Source: Chondrus crispus (Eukaryota > Rhodophyta > Florideophyceae > Gigartinales > Gigartinaceae). From it: DNA of 64,000 bases. How positions within the stretch are numbered: position 1 is the first letter of the stretch; each line of letters opens with the position of its first letter. Both the position numbers and the translations under genes were made by a program. The notes under the pieces were generated by a model. It saw only the letters and a program-made list of their open reading frames with translations, searched no databases and was not told the DNA's origin. The stretch is taken from positions 62,001 through 126,000 of the forward strand of contig NW_005179144.1 of the NCBI RefSeq assembly GCF_000350225.1, in the 5' to 3' direction. This document shows positions 1-10,300 of this stretch, piece by piece.

Positions 1-170
1 GTTACGACCTGTGATCAGTGGGGAGCTGTGATCAGTGGCCACTGATCACAGGCCGGCAGGCGATGTCGTACGACATCGTCATTGCTGTATAAAATTTGCA
101 AAATTGGGTGGCAAATTTTGCGGGATGGGAGTTGTGATCAGTAGACACTACTCACAGGCCGGCAGGAGAT
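1..170. repeat. palindromic minisatellite, copy 1
   Basis: One full and one partial copy of a roughly 124-bp unit also seen at 1696-1935. The unit holds a perfect 26-nt palindrome at 26-51 (half-site CTGTGATCAGTGG, central GGCC, two TGATCA sites), a perfect 18-nt palindrome at 61-78 (CGATGTCGT plus its complement), and an AT-rich stretch with TATAAAA. The window edge may truncate a longer array. Confidence 0.8.
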
Positions 171-235
171 TCAGGAGTAAGGAGCAGGATAGTTTTTGTA
201 CATTAAGGATTCGCTGTGCTTCGGAGATTTAGGCG

Positions 236-986
236 AGTAGGGGAGTAACTAGGATTAGGAGATTGCTGGGATGTGAAGATTACGTGGGATTAGGAGATTT
301 GGTGGGATTAGAAGATTGGGTGGGATTCAGTGCACGAGAAACTGGATGATCTTGCAGAAATTAGACTAGTCCTTCCAAATGATGACATTTGGAAACGTTC
401 TTGGAGTGTGTTGGTCTCGTAGAAACGGCAAGGGCAAAGGGAAAGGTCCTTAAGGAAAACATGGAAGAAGACTCGTCATAACTGGAATAAACTGGTAAAA
501 CGAGTGCATTACACAATTCTTAGACATTTGAGTTATAAACGTTTAAAACCAACTACAATACTACAATCCAATCTTCCCTGCAACGTGTACCGTACACGTT
601 GGACACCTAACTTCTTCTTTACGCCCCAGCATGATGGGTCTAACACGTTCACAGCAACAGACAGTCTGGTTAATGCCCTCAAAGCCGATAGAAACAACAT
701 TCTCCGATTAGTATTCATCACGGCGTTGGCAACATGTCTGCATATCAATCGGATGTTCCACAAGCGGTACCTCCTTGTTAGTCGTCGGTTGGGATATGTC
801 AATGTCCACAAAAAATGAGGGGTCCCCCATCACAACTTCATAGAAGTGACGCCGTGAGAAGAGTACGTTACGGAAGCCTTTCTCCGAAAGACCGATATCT
901 GGAGGGCAAGGTGCGGATAGTATGGAGGTATACCGCGCAGGCCTGCATGCGCAAGCAAGTTTCTTTGGTATGACAAGTTAATGGCC
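236..986. other. non-coding stretch, no gene seen
   Basis: Short direct repeats of the type ATTAGGAGATT and GGTGGGATT lie at about 250-330. Overlapping ORFs of about 100 codons on both strands at 504-818 show no recognisable protein features. I see no gene here. Confidence 0.5.
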
Positions 987-1122
987 GTCGCGCGACAAGA
1001 TTCTCAAAAGCTGTATGGGTGGCCAGCCATACTGGAACTAGATTTATTTTTGTTAATTTTTTAGAGGTTGATTCTAGTATGGGTGGCCACCCATACAGCT
1101 TTTGTCGATCTTGTCGCGCGAC
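987..1122. repeat. imperfect inverted repeat (foldback, MITE-like)
   Basis: The left arm (about 987-1035) and right arm (about 1074-1122) are near-perfect reverse complements. Both start at the palindrome GTCGCGCGAC and both contain AAAAGCTGTATGGGTGGCC. The AT-rich spacer is about 38 bp. No clear target duplication is visible beyond the arms. This could be a small foldback element or a strong RNA hairpin. Confidence 0.75.
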
Positions 1123-1153
1123 AAACACAGAATGTAGTACACGCAGTGACCCA

Positions 1154-1199
1154 AATGCAATGTCTTACCCGTGGTGAACCATGACTAAGACATTGCATT
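1154..1199. repeat. 14-bp perfect stem-loop
   Basis: The arm AATGCAATGTCTTA at 1154-1167 is followed, after an 18-nt loop, by its exact reverse complement at 1186-1199. No U-tract follows, so it does not read as an intrinsic terminator. Confidence 0.7.
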
Positions 1200-1695
1200 A
1201 TTGCCGCTGTCTCTACGTGTCCCTACCGGTCTTTATCTGAAGGAGGGACAAATTCTACCTTCAGAACGGATGACCGAGGAATAAGGTCAGGGTCAGGCAC
1301 GGTTTATGCAAGGCAAGTGTTTCTAGACGTTGCATTAGTCATTACGAAAACTGCAGCACGTAAACAAACGACATTTCGCTCGCAACGATCTATATTACGT
1401 TCAGAGACTACAAATAAACAAGAGTGATCATTAGAATCCTCTCGCCTGTTGCCAATGGTCTCTTGCGAAATAACATTGCCGCGTTCTACGATCACATCCT
1501 AAGGACGCGGGGTTCGACGACGATCCCATTGTTAGGAGATTGGTTTTAGTCTAGGAGCCCGCCATTACCCTTTGTTTAAAACAGAATCGACCGAAGATTG
1601 AGTGACGGCAATGAATTCAAGGTTTGGAATTCATCAATAGAAACTAGGCAAAGTTGTTGTTTGCAATTTGCAAAATTTCCGCGCATATTTTGAGA
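1200..1695. other. non-coding stretch, no gene seen
   Basis: No ORF with protein-like features and no RNA gene recognised. Confidence 0.4.
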
Positions 1696-1935
1696 GTTAG
1701 GACCTGTGATCAGTGGGGAGCTGTGATCAGTGGCCACTGATCACAGGCCTGCAGGCGGGTGTCGTACGACATCGTCATTGCTGTATAAAATTTGCAAAAT
1801 TTCCGTGCAAATTTTGAGAGTTTGGACCTGTGATCAGGGGGGAGCTGTGATCAGTGGCCACTGATCACAGACCGACAGGGGGTGTCGTACGACATCGCCA
1901 TTGCTGTATAAAATTTGCATACTTCTCGAAACACA
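1696..1935. repeat. palindromic minisatellite, copies 2 and 3
   Basis: Two head-to-tail units begin at 1696 and 1820, giving a period of 124 bp. They carry the perfect 26-nt TGATCA-containing palindrome at 1721-1746 and 1845-1870 and the GTCGTACGAC palindrome downstream. A degenerate relative (10-nt arms TGTGATCAGC, 4-nt loop) lies at 2070-2093, followed by further GATCACTT and GATCACTG words up to 2230, just ahead of the methyltransferase gene. Confidence 0.85.
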
Positions 1936-2069
1936 CTTGTCTTCATGACCCTGCTGCATATTTGCATCATTTCTGAACAAACGTATACGTGTCACTGCTG
2001 TACTTTTTGCATCCTGTGCAAATGCATTATTTACGTATTTTAATTAGTTCTAACTCTGCGTTGGCGTCG

Positions 2070-2093
2070 TGTGATCAGCCGCCGCTGATCACA
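2070..2093. repeat. TGATCA inverted repeat upstream of methyltransferase gene
   Basis: Ten-nucleotide perfect arms (2070-2079 and 2084-2093) flank CGCC. It is similar in sequence and in its company (GTACGAC word downstream) to the minisatellite palindromes to its left. Whether it is a protein-binding site is unknown. Confidence 0.6.
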
Positions 2094-2231
2094 TGCCTCG
2101 GAGGGGTGCCGTACGACACTAGGTATCATTTCCCACCAAAATTTATAATCGCAATTCAATACTCATACTACTGTGTGTTTGCAGTGCACCGATCACTTGG
2201 ACCGATCACTTGGAACTGATAACTGATCACT

Positions 2232-2300
2232 GACCCACACACACACACACACAAACACACACACGCTCACACACACGCTCAAACGCAAACGCACACACCT
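2232..2300. repeat. CA-rich microsatellite
   Basis: Interrupted CACA/CACG dinucleotide run about 250 bp upstream of the methyltransferase start codon. An ORF on the opposite strand here is only the translation of the repeat. Confidence 0.8.
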
Positions 2301-2548
2301 TCGTACGACTATATCCTCTTTCCTTGTTCCAAATCTGAGCATCGTGCATCCCTTTTCCGTTTCCCTCATCATACACCCACTCTCCTTGTCAACCACCACA
2401 AACGACGGGCCCCGAGTAACATCCGACCGCCAGGGGTATTTTGGCGACCGCCTTTCCGAACTTTTATCTTTTGCAGTTTCGTTCCTCTCTTCGCTCGCTG
2501 CACGAAAAGTCCTGCACTACGAGCGCCGCCGTCTCCGGAATCCAAAAT

Positions 2549-5500
2549 ATGGCAGCAGACGGAGACTACACGTTTAAGGAATTAGGAAAGACGTCAAGAT
2601 TCGTCCTGCACTCGTATCAAGTGCTCGACCTTTGGAGACATGAACATCCCGGCAAGGAAATATCATGGAAAGACTATATGGCATGGGTGTTGTCTTCACA
2701 TTTCTCCGCACAGACGACCCCACGGCCCATTCAAGTACTGCTTCAGTCCTTGTCTGGAAACGTCCTGCTGTATACTCATACGAAAGAGTCATGTACGGAC
2801 ATGCTGGATTCGCGATCTAATGCGAGATCGTTTCGCGTGTGTAAGAGCACGTTTGCGACAAGAGGAACTGATGGACGTGTTCGTGCTCTTATCGAGCATG
2901 TCCTGACTTCACACCTTCCTATGAGAGTTATGGCGTTGATCTGCCCTTCATTCACGTTCATCGGAGAGAGCAAGACTCGTCGCAAGTCAAGTCCTTTCCC
3001 GACTACTGAAGCAACCCCCTTTCAACAGCTGCTACACGTCTCAGCCGTGGTCAAGCTCATGGCAATTGTCAATAGAAGCAGGCCGAGTAAACGACGACGT
3101 CTGAACGCAACGCCGGATGAGGCTGTCAAAGTTCTCTCTGTACAAGGTCTAACCGACTTGCGTGACCCACTTCCGCAGAAGATTGGCTACATCATCGAGA
3201 CTGTTGTCGGTGCTTGGAATTGCTTTGCAGAGTACCTCGGATTTCAAAGCTTGGAAAGGATGAGTGCACCCTACTTGAGATTGGTATCTCCCTTGGCGCA
3301 GTTTGAAGTGATTCCAACCCGAGAAGAAGGGTTTGCACCACTGTCTACGCTGGTCAAGTTTGTTGAAGACATGCCGGCAACAAACGATCGAACGGAGACC
3401 TTTTCCGATGCCTTCGATCGGCCTGCAATCGTTGACAGCAACCTTCGCAAGTTTGTGGGAGACTTTTTTCAAGATTTGGAACGCGCGTTATTGTCAAGTG
3501 ATCTCTACTCTGCTAAAGAAGTCAAGGAAATGTTCTTTCTGACCAAGTACGTTCGACGCAGGGGCATCCTGCCCCCGAGATTCCGATCCTACTGTGCAGC
3601 ATTGGTGAGACAGGTCAAATCCTATACGAGTGAAATCGCTTCCTCAGCGGCTGTTCCCGGTGATCCTTTTCCTCCTCCTTCGCCAGGTGCAACGACGAAT
3701 CTGGCTTCTGCTTCTAGTCAGGTCGTATGTGCACGGCACGTTCTTCAAGTGGTGGGGGAGGCTGAATCCACTTCAACTGCGTCGGATGAAGCCTCTCTGG
3801 AAGCTTTGAATGAGGGAGAGGACGTGCACAACGAGCTGATCATTTTCTCTGAGATGAGGAAAGCAGCCGTGAGGATGTACAACTGCGACTTTGAATCTTT
3901 CATTGAAGCGTACGATGCCCTGACCGAAGACGAAGAGCTGCATGGAAAAGTTCAACTTGTCCTGACGGACCCTCCCTTCAATGTCCGAAGGGACAGGGGC
4001 CGCAACCATGCTGATTACGATGAAATCCGGAAAGAACAGTATGAGTCTTTCGTTAACTGCGTCGACGAGATGCTTCGTCCAGGAGGGCATGCGCTGATAT
4101 TCTGCTCCGCTCAGCAATTCACTATATGGAGAGAAGCATTCACCGCCCATCCTACGACGTCTGGAGACTCATCATCATCGTCTCAAGCAAGCCAGCCCAC
4201 ATTTTGGGTTGCATCCACTCCGCTGTACTGCATATACCATCCATCTGTATGCAATGGCTTCCCTGGACGCGCGACGTTTGCGCTGTCCAACATGGCAGAA
4301 GTGGTCATTCATGTCATGAAGAAGGGTCCACAGTTCAAGGAAGGGAGGCTCATGGTGAACTACAAGTGTTTCAACTACGTTCCCTCCGAGTACCGTGCGA
4401 CTCGCAATGTCATTAACAATGTCATGGGCCTCGTTCCGGGAGAACGGCACATGGTCAAGATCGGAGATACCTCTCGCATGCTAAGGCCAGAGCAGAAATG
4501 CGTGTCCCTTTTGAAAGAGCTCATCTGTCGTTTCTCCCAGGCAGGAGACATTGTTGTGGACCCGTTTGCCGGAACATTTTCAACGGCTATCGCATGTTTC
4601 AATCTGGACAAGGATAATGGAGCAAGGAGATTTATTGGTTGCGAAAAAGAAGCTGTGTGCTTCGAGCACGCCAAGAAGAAGGTCATTGAGAGCTACGCGG
4701 GGGCTATTGTGAACAAGCTGGTGGACGTAGGTCAGGTCATGACGGACGACGACATCCATGGTGCAGCTCTGTATGTGCACAACAGGAATGGAAATAGAAG
4801 AAGCAGGAATGGGAAGTGGGCACCCCCGTCGGGCCTACCTCCCTACCAGACTTTTCCAGATCACATTCTAGCCTATCTTTCAACGGCCTGGGAAAGCCCT
4901 GAGTTGATTCAGAAATGTCGCAATGTTCCGCTCAACGCTTGGAAACGCGAACTACAAGGTCGTTTTCATCAAACAGACGTCCACGCCCTCCGAGCGATAG
5001 AGGCAGTTCAATTCGGCGTAGCGTTGGCGCCCTCTTCTGTTCGGCATCCGAAGGCGGGACTCGGGCTTTTTGCTACAAGAACATTCGACGTTGACGACAA
5101 CATCTGCCTCTACTACGGCACGTTGGTCTATCATGACCTTATTCGGTCTAAGTCGAAGAACAAGCCATACGGAGAAGGGCTGATGGGAGTGGACCGCGAA
5201 CGCTTCATGACCTATGCCATGCTGGTGCCAACGCAGGGACGAGTTTTTCAGAATGTGACGGACCTTATTGATGGACAAAAGGCCATTTCAATCGTCCCTT
5301 CCAGATTTTGCGTCGGGGCTTTCATCAACGACCACCGCTATCACCCAGATGATAAGGATCACAAAGATTTTGTTGACGGTCGTCTCGCCAATCCGAGAAA
5401 CGTCAACGTTGCATATGATCTGTCGGTGTCAAAAGTGACCTCGACGTCTGCGTTGCAGAAACACACGCTGATGCGCGTCAAGGCATTGAGGCTTATCAAT

Positions 5501-5551
5501 CCTGGAGAGGAACTGTTCGCCGACTACATTAGAGATATCTTCATAGAGTAG
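2549..5551 (+). CDS. beta-class DNA methyltransferase fused to a SET domain
   Basis: Predicted protein of 1000 aa. The start is the ATG at 2549 (context AAAATATGG); the frame is open further upstream but only from a TTG. Residues 1 to about 470 are unassigned. A DNA amino-methyltransferase domain follows, with catalytic motif IV DPPF at 474-477 and the SAM-binding motif VDPFAGTFSTA at about 670-680. The order IV before I is that of the beta class (N-4/N-6 methylase family, CcrM/HinfI-like), common in bacteria. DPPF favours adenine N6 methylation. The C-terminus, about 832-998, is a SET domain: GLGLFAT near 840, FINDH around N927 in the NHxC position, and GEELFADY near 986, typical of protein-lysine methyltransferases. 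The protein could therefore write DNA and histone marks together; that joint role is inference. No intron is apparent and an AATAAA signal follows. The next gene lies 1.8 kb away on the same strand. Confidence 0.85.
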   Translation: MAADGDYTFKELGKTSRFVLHSYQVLDLWRHEHPGKEISWKDYMAWVLSSHFSAQTTPRPIQVLLQSLSGNVLLYTHTKESCTDMLDSRSNARSFRVCKSTFATRGTDGRVRALIEHVLTSHLPMRVMALICPSFTFIGESKTRRKSSPFPTTEATPFQQLLHVSAVVKLMAIVNRSRPSKRRRLNATPDEAVKVLSVQGLTDLRDPLPQKIGYIIETVVGAWNCFAEYLGFQSLERMSAPYLRLVSPLAQFEVIPTREEGFAPLSTLVKFVEDMPATNDRTETFSDAFDRPAIVDSNLRKFVGDFFQDLERALLSSDLYSAKEVKEMFFLTKYVRRRGILPPRFRSYCAALVRQVKSYTSEIASSAAVPGDPFPPPSPGATTNLASASSQVVCARHVLQVVGEAESTSTASDEASLEALNEGEDVHNELIIFSEMRKAAVRMYNCDFESFIEAYDALTEDEELHGKVQLVLTDPPFNVRRDRGRNHADYDEIRKEQYESFVNCVDEMLRPGGHALIFCSAQQFTIWREAFTAHPTTSGDSSSSSQASQPTFWVASTPLYCIYHPSVCNGFPGRATFALSNMAEVVIHVMKKGPQFKEGRLMVNYKCFNYVPSEYRATRNVINNVMGLVPGERHMVKIGDTSRMLRPEQKCVSLLKELICRFSQAGDIVVDPFAGTFSTAIACFNLDKDNGARRFIGCEKEAVCFEHAKKKVIESYAGAIVNKLVDVGQVMTDDDIHGAALYVHNRNGNRRSRNGKWAPPSGLPPYQTFPDHILAYLSTAWESPELIQKCRNVPLNAWKRELQGRFHQTDVHALRAIEAVQFGVALAPSSVRHPKAGLGLFATRTFDVDDNICLYYGTLVYHDLIRSKSKNKPYGEGLMGVDRERFMTYAMLVPTQGRVFQNVTDLIDGQKAISIVPSRFCVGAFINDHRYHPDDKDHKDFVDGRLANPRNVNVAYDLSVSKVTSTSALQKHTLMRVKALRLINPGEELFADYIRDIFIE

Positions 5552-5573
5552 GGGACTGTTGGACTCCATTCAC

Positions 5574-5579
5574 AATAAA
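5574..5579 (+). terminator. AATAAA polyadenylation signal
   Basis: A canonical AATAAA hexamer 23 bp after the stop codon of the methyltransferase-SET gene, followed by a T-rich/GT-rich stretch. Confidence 0.65.
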
Positions 5580-5603
5580 TTTTGTGACCGCATCTTCCTT
5601 GTC

Positions 5604-5672
5604 ACGGAGAGGAGAGAGGAGAGAGGAGAGAGGAGAGAGGAGAGAGAAGAGAGAAGAGAGAAGAGAGGGAGG
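5604..5672. repeat. GGAGA/GAAGA microsatellite
   Basis: Purine-only repeat, mostly GAGAGGA and GAGAGAA units, directly after the 3' end of the methyltransferase gene. Confidence 0.85.
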
Positions 5673-7338
5673 GACTAGTTTGCCTGTTGCGCCTTGAGTT
5701 ATCTTCCTATTGAGAGTTTATTGAGTATAATGGGAGTTTTGCTTTTTAGCGTTTTGCTATTTAGCGTTGAAGGGATATGGATCGGTGGGGGGTGGCTTTT
5801 GGGTATGATGTACTGTATGTAAGCCGCACTGAGCGTGCGGTAAGTGGTTAAAAGTGGACATATAAAAGTATGGAAAAACGGTGCTGGTTCTCGAAAAGTA
5901 ATAGCAATGCAGGCGGCAATGCTTCGCAATGGAAAACGGTGGTTTTATAATGTATAATGGCGGAGGGAGAACATACCTGACCTGAAACGGCAAATGATGT
6001 ATACTGCAGAAGCGAATGGCCAAGGTAGGGCGCTGTCGGGTGCGACACACTCGTAAGGATGGGTATCGACGGCGGTGGTGAATGTCCGACGACGACGGGA
6101 ATATTCTTACATACATTTCGCAACAAAATGCCGAAATATTCGCCTCTTCGTATTGTCACCGCCAAGTTTGGTGTACCGATTACCGATGAAGTCCGAGAAT
6201 GGACCGCAGCCGCCAATTAATTTCGCTATGTGTATCGTTTCGAAAAAATAGGAGTTGAAATGGACTGTTTACAATGAAAATCCAGGATGTGTGACACCGA
6301 GTTCCATTAAAATTGTGATGTGTACTGCTATCCCAGAAATTATGGTGTGCTGACGACCGAAAAAGACTATAATGTAAATTGTGTACAGTGATTCGCTTTC
6401 ATGTTGTGAGGATTACGTTGACTCATTGCCATTGCATGAAATATGCGGACCTCCTGCTAATACGATTTGACATATCCACCACTTTTTCTTATATTCTTGA
6501 TGTCATAACAATGAAAGTCCTTAATCTCTCTTCGTATTCTACCAAATGATATGAAGGATGTCATGTGTGCCACCATTTCCCAAATGTGGCAACATTAAAT
6601 TGTCACCGCATCTTATGTCAAAAGGGAGACTGTTCACCGAAATACATTTGAGATCTGTGACAAATCACGAGACCCATAGGCGAGCGAATGTCAATGAAAC
6701 AGGTAGAGAACCTCAAATAGGCCTACATGTCGAGGAGAATATAAAAAATATATTATAGGAAGTTGGGAAAGGAAGACACCTCTGTGTGACGGTCGTATCC
6801 TGCCGAAAAGTACAGTACAGTACGGTACAGTGAACAGCACTGTATGATATTCTTCCGATGTGACATGGGCGTGACCCTTCTTACAGGTGGCTGTCCACTC
6901 ACCTCCGTGGCAGGCTCCCACACTAATTTAGCCCGGGATCAACCTTGCAGCAGCACCACCAAAGCATTCAGCGTTAGGCATTTGGATCCGTCCCTAGCCT
7001 GGCGAACGCAGGGCGTCCTAAAGGGCGTTACAGAAAGTTTCCTAGACCAGCAAGGAGACCAGCAATTTGTTATTAGAGATATGTAACGGCAGAAACATGT
7101 AGCATTGCATTCCATACGTTTTGATCATTCTCTAACTGTAACGGCAGTATTTTTGCAGGTTATGCATCGACAGCAGGAGAGATAGTTCCATGCTCGACTA
7201 TTGCGATAATTATGTAAACTTCACCCTCCGCCATTCTTCCTGCCCTAAATACAAGGTTCTCGTAGTCCCTGACCCCTCTCATTTCCTCTTCCCACTTCTT
7301 CCTCTCTACAAAGTTCTGTCTGTCGTCCGTTGCGCATC
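5673..7338. other. intergenic stretch between the two large genes
   Basis: No convincing coding region. Overlapping minus-strand ORFs of 76-122 codons at 5699-6216 lack known motifs. A short GTACAGTACAGTACGG repeat lies near 6808 and a GTAACGGCAG direct repeat at about 7083 and 7138. The last 250 bp should contain the promoter of the helicase gene, but I see no clear TATA box. Confidence 0.45.
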
Positions 7339-10300
7339 ATGAATGGCCCTACAGTTGTATACAATGAGCAACTCGATCTCCCATTTTGCGTACGGTGCAA
7401 ACACGCAGTCGAATTTGATGGTGTAGTGAAGCATATGAAGAGAAACCATTTAATTTCGCATGAAAGCAGCATTCAGATTGCTGGCGAGATTGGAGACGCC
7501 CGAAGCCTGTCTCCCATTGTTAATGCATCGGCTGCTGAGATGAGACACAAATACTTGGCAACGACTGTGGTTGAATATCGTTCCGGACCTGCCCTTCCGC
7601 CTCTGGAAGGGTTTCCCACGGCACTGTGTCACAAGTGCCCCGACTGCGGATATCTGGCACGGAAAGGCGCTTCCGTTCGTCGAAATTGTGCTGCGAGTAA
7701 AGCGTGCAAGGGACATTTATCTCGTCAGCTCGATGAGGTGAAGGGACAGGCCATCTTTGGCGGAAACAAGTGCAGATACTATCAAGTCGTAGAAAACGGC
7801 GGTGACCTCTTTTCCGATGTCCTCGCAGAATCCATGAGGAAACTGCAGGGAGCCACTCCAGCGAGTACTGCCATCAACGAGGCCGGGATTTCAGAGATGA
7901 GCGCATTACTTTCAGTTTTTCGCTTCGACACTCACTTAAAGCGTTGTGGGCTTAAACTTTCTGAAGCCAGCTCCCTGTGCAAGAGTACTGACAGCCGTAT
8001 ACGCACACTTTCACGCGAGGTGGTCACAGCGTACCACAAGCAGGCCTTCGACATAACCGAACAGAAGGTTTGGATCAAGTCACACACGTTTATGGAGTCG
8101 GACCTCAACATTGCTGTTAGTCGGAAAACTGTGGAGCACTATGACAACAGAATGGTCCAAGTACTGGAATTCGTCTTCAACTTGATGTCTTCCAGCAGGC
8201 AGTTGTATCAATATATACCTCCCGATGCCATTCGGAGTGCAGAATCTCTGCGAGCAGATTCCAATGCACCAATGGCATCCAAGTTGCGAAACTTCCATGA
8301 TATCCTACAGAACCTCCTTTTTCGTCACAACGAAAGCAACGAACTAATCGCCTTGTTCATCTCATGCTACAGTGTCATTCTCGATCGCTCAAACGAGTAC
8401 CGATTTGCGAACGCCAGCGAATTGACTCCCATTCTCGCAGCCGTGAAGCACTTTGCTCGCTGCCTAGTCGTGATGGAAATATATCTCTACAGCTCTAGCG
8501 ACACTACCGAGTCTTGGGAGCGAGTCTTGAAACTGAATCACCCGCATGTGGATAATGGCCTTCAATATGTGCAGTACTGCAGGAAAGTCTGTAATCGCAT
8601 CAAGGTTGGGGAAGTACATAATATTCGCTTTCTAATCTGTCCGACGCATCCGAGATGCGCAATTATTGATGGAATCGAGCTTTCTTTATCGCAACTTGGA
8701 TTGAAAATGAAGCAATTGCAGAAAATTTCATTGGGATTGATGCAAGAAAAACTGCTCAATGGACTCAGGATTACAGATGCATTCTGGTCGTCCGTTCAAA
8801 ACCTGGACGACACAATGACAGATCAAACTCCTGGCTACTGGTTTGGAATGCACAAGGCAAACCAACATCATCTTTTTCATTGGTCTCAGGCCTTACAAGG
8901 CAAACTGAAGCCCTTACTCCTGGAATCGGACACATCCCTGAACGAAGACAAAGCCAGAGCATATCTACAAGATTGCGAAAGTCTACAAGAACATATATAT
9001 ACGCTCTTGCAGGTATGCTCAGGAGCACCGGCAAGGGCATCCGAGTTGGGGATTTTGCGGGTTTGCAATACGGCAGTAGGACAGCGGAACATCTTCACTC
9101 AAGCAGGACTCGTGTTTACTGTCATTACGTATCACAAGGGTCGCAATGTGCACGATGGTGTCGGCCGTCCCATTGCGCGATATCCTGATGCTGTTACTGC
9201 GGGTATCTTGCTCATCTACTTAACAGTTATTCGCCCTGTCGAATATGCCCTCGTCGACCTCCTCGCGAAACCCAATGAGGTCCCAGAAAGTTCATCTGTC
9301 AGAAAATTTGACCACGTTCATGTGGACAGTGCCATATCACTAGGCGAGAGGCATCGTGACCACCTGTTCGCCAGCCGTGGAGAGCCTTTCGGAATTTCTC
9401 GATTGCGCTACTGCTTCGAAAAGGTAATGAAAAGTGCGGGAATCCCAATTGGAACCAGTCAATACCGGCAGTACCACAGTGGAGTAGTGAAAAACTTCCT
9501 CGCGCATAGCGAGGAGCACGAAACAAACTGCACGGGAATGCTTCACACCCAGGCAGGACATTCAGAGAATACCGCTCACCAGATATACGGTGTATCCCCC
9601 CTTGATATGAAGAAATTGACGGCTAGCCAGCTTGAGCGATTCCGTCAGGCCTCCAAAACGTGGCATGAAGTACTTGGGCTGTTTGACGGGGAGCCGTGTT
9701 CTTACGAGAACGCCTACGAGCAGCTGCAAATGACTGCTAGTGCACTGGATACTAATGCATCAGCAGGGACCCATCCGATCGATGTCACAAGTCACATTTC
9801 GCGTCTTGAAATGACTCTTCAAACTCGCGTTGAGGTCCTGCACAACGCCATTCTCCATATCTCCGACTCTTTACTTGGGAAAAGGCGACTAAATGAATGG
9901 GTTGGTACCGAGGGATACGCCGTTCTGCCCGAGAAGAGAATCTGTCAACCTCCTTCGCTGCTGAAGCAATTGCAGATTTTTCTCAATAAAAGTGACGCGC
10001 ATTTCAAGTCCCAGGAACAAGAAAAGGCAGTCGTGCATTGTGTAGCACCAAAGAGCGACGCCTTGGTCGTCCTGCCAACTGGTGCCGGGAAGTCGTTGAC
10101 TTTCATGCTTCCCGCTTTCACTCACAAGACAAAGGTGATGGTTGTAGTCGTTCCACTTGTGGCTCTGCAGCTTGACCTTATCAAACGCTGCGAAGATGCA
10201 GGTATCCAAGCCTGTCAGTGGAATGCGCGGGATGTAGCCGGGGCACGTATTGTTGTCGCCAGCGCCGAGCATCTGTCTTCACCAGACTATCAATGTTTCC

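Noticed and set aside
504-818. 104-codon ORF on the plus strand and a 92-codon one opposite
   Set aside because: No motifs, overlapping frames, no context.
1154-1199. Intrinsic terminator
   Set aside because: No T-run follows the stem and the genome is eukaryotic in character.
2193-2399. Cys/Val-rich minus-strand ORF
   Set aside because: It is the translation of the CA microsatellite.
2441-2548. 36-codon N-terminal extension of the methyltransferase gene
   Set aside because: It begins at TTG, not ATG, and the first ATG with a good context is at 2549.
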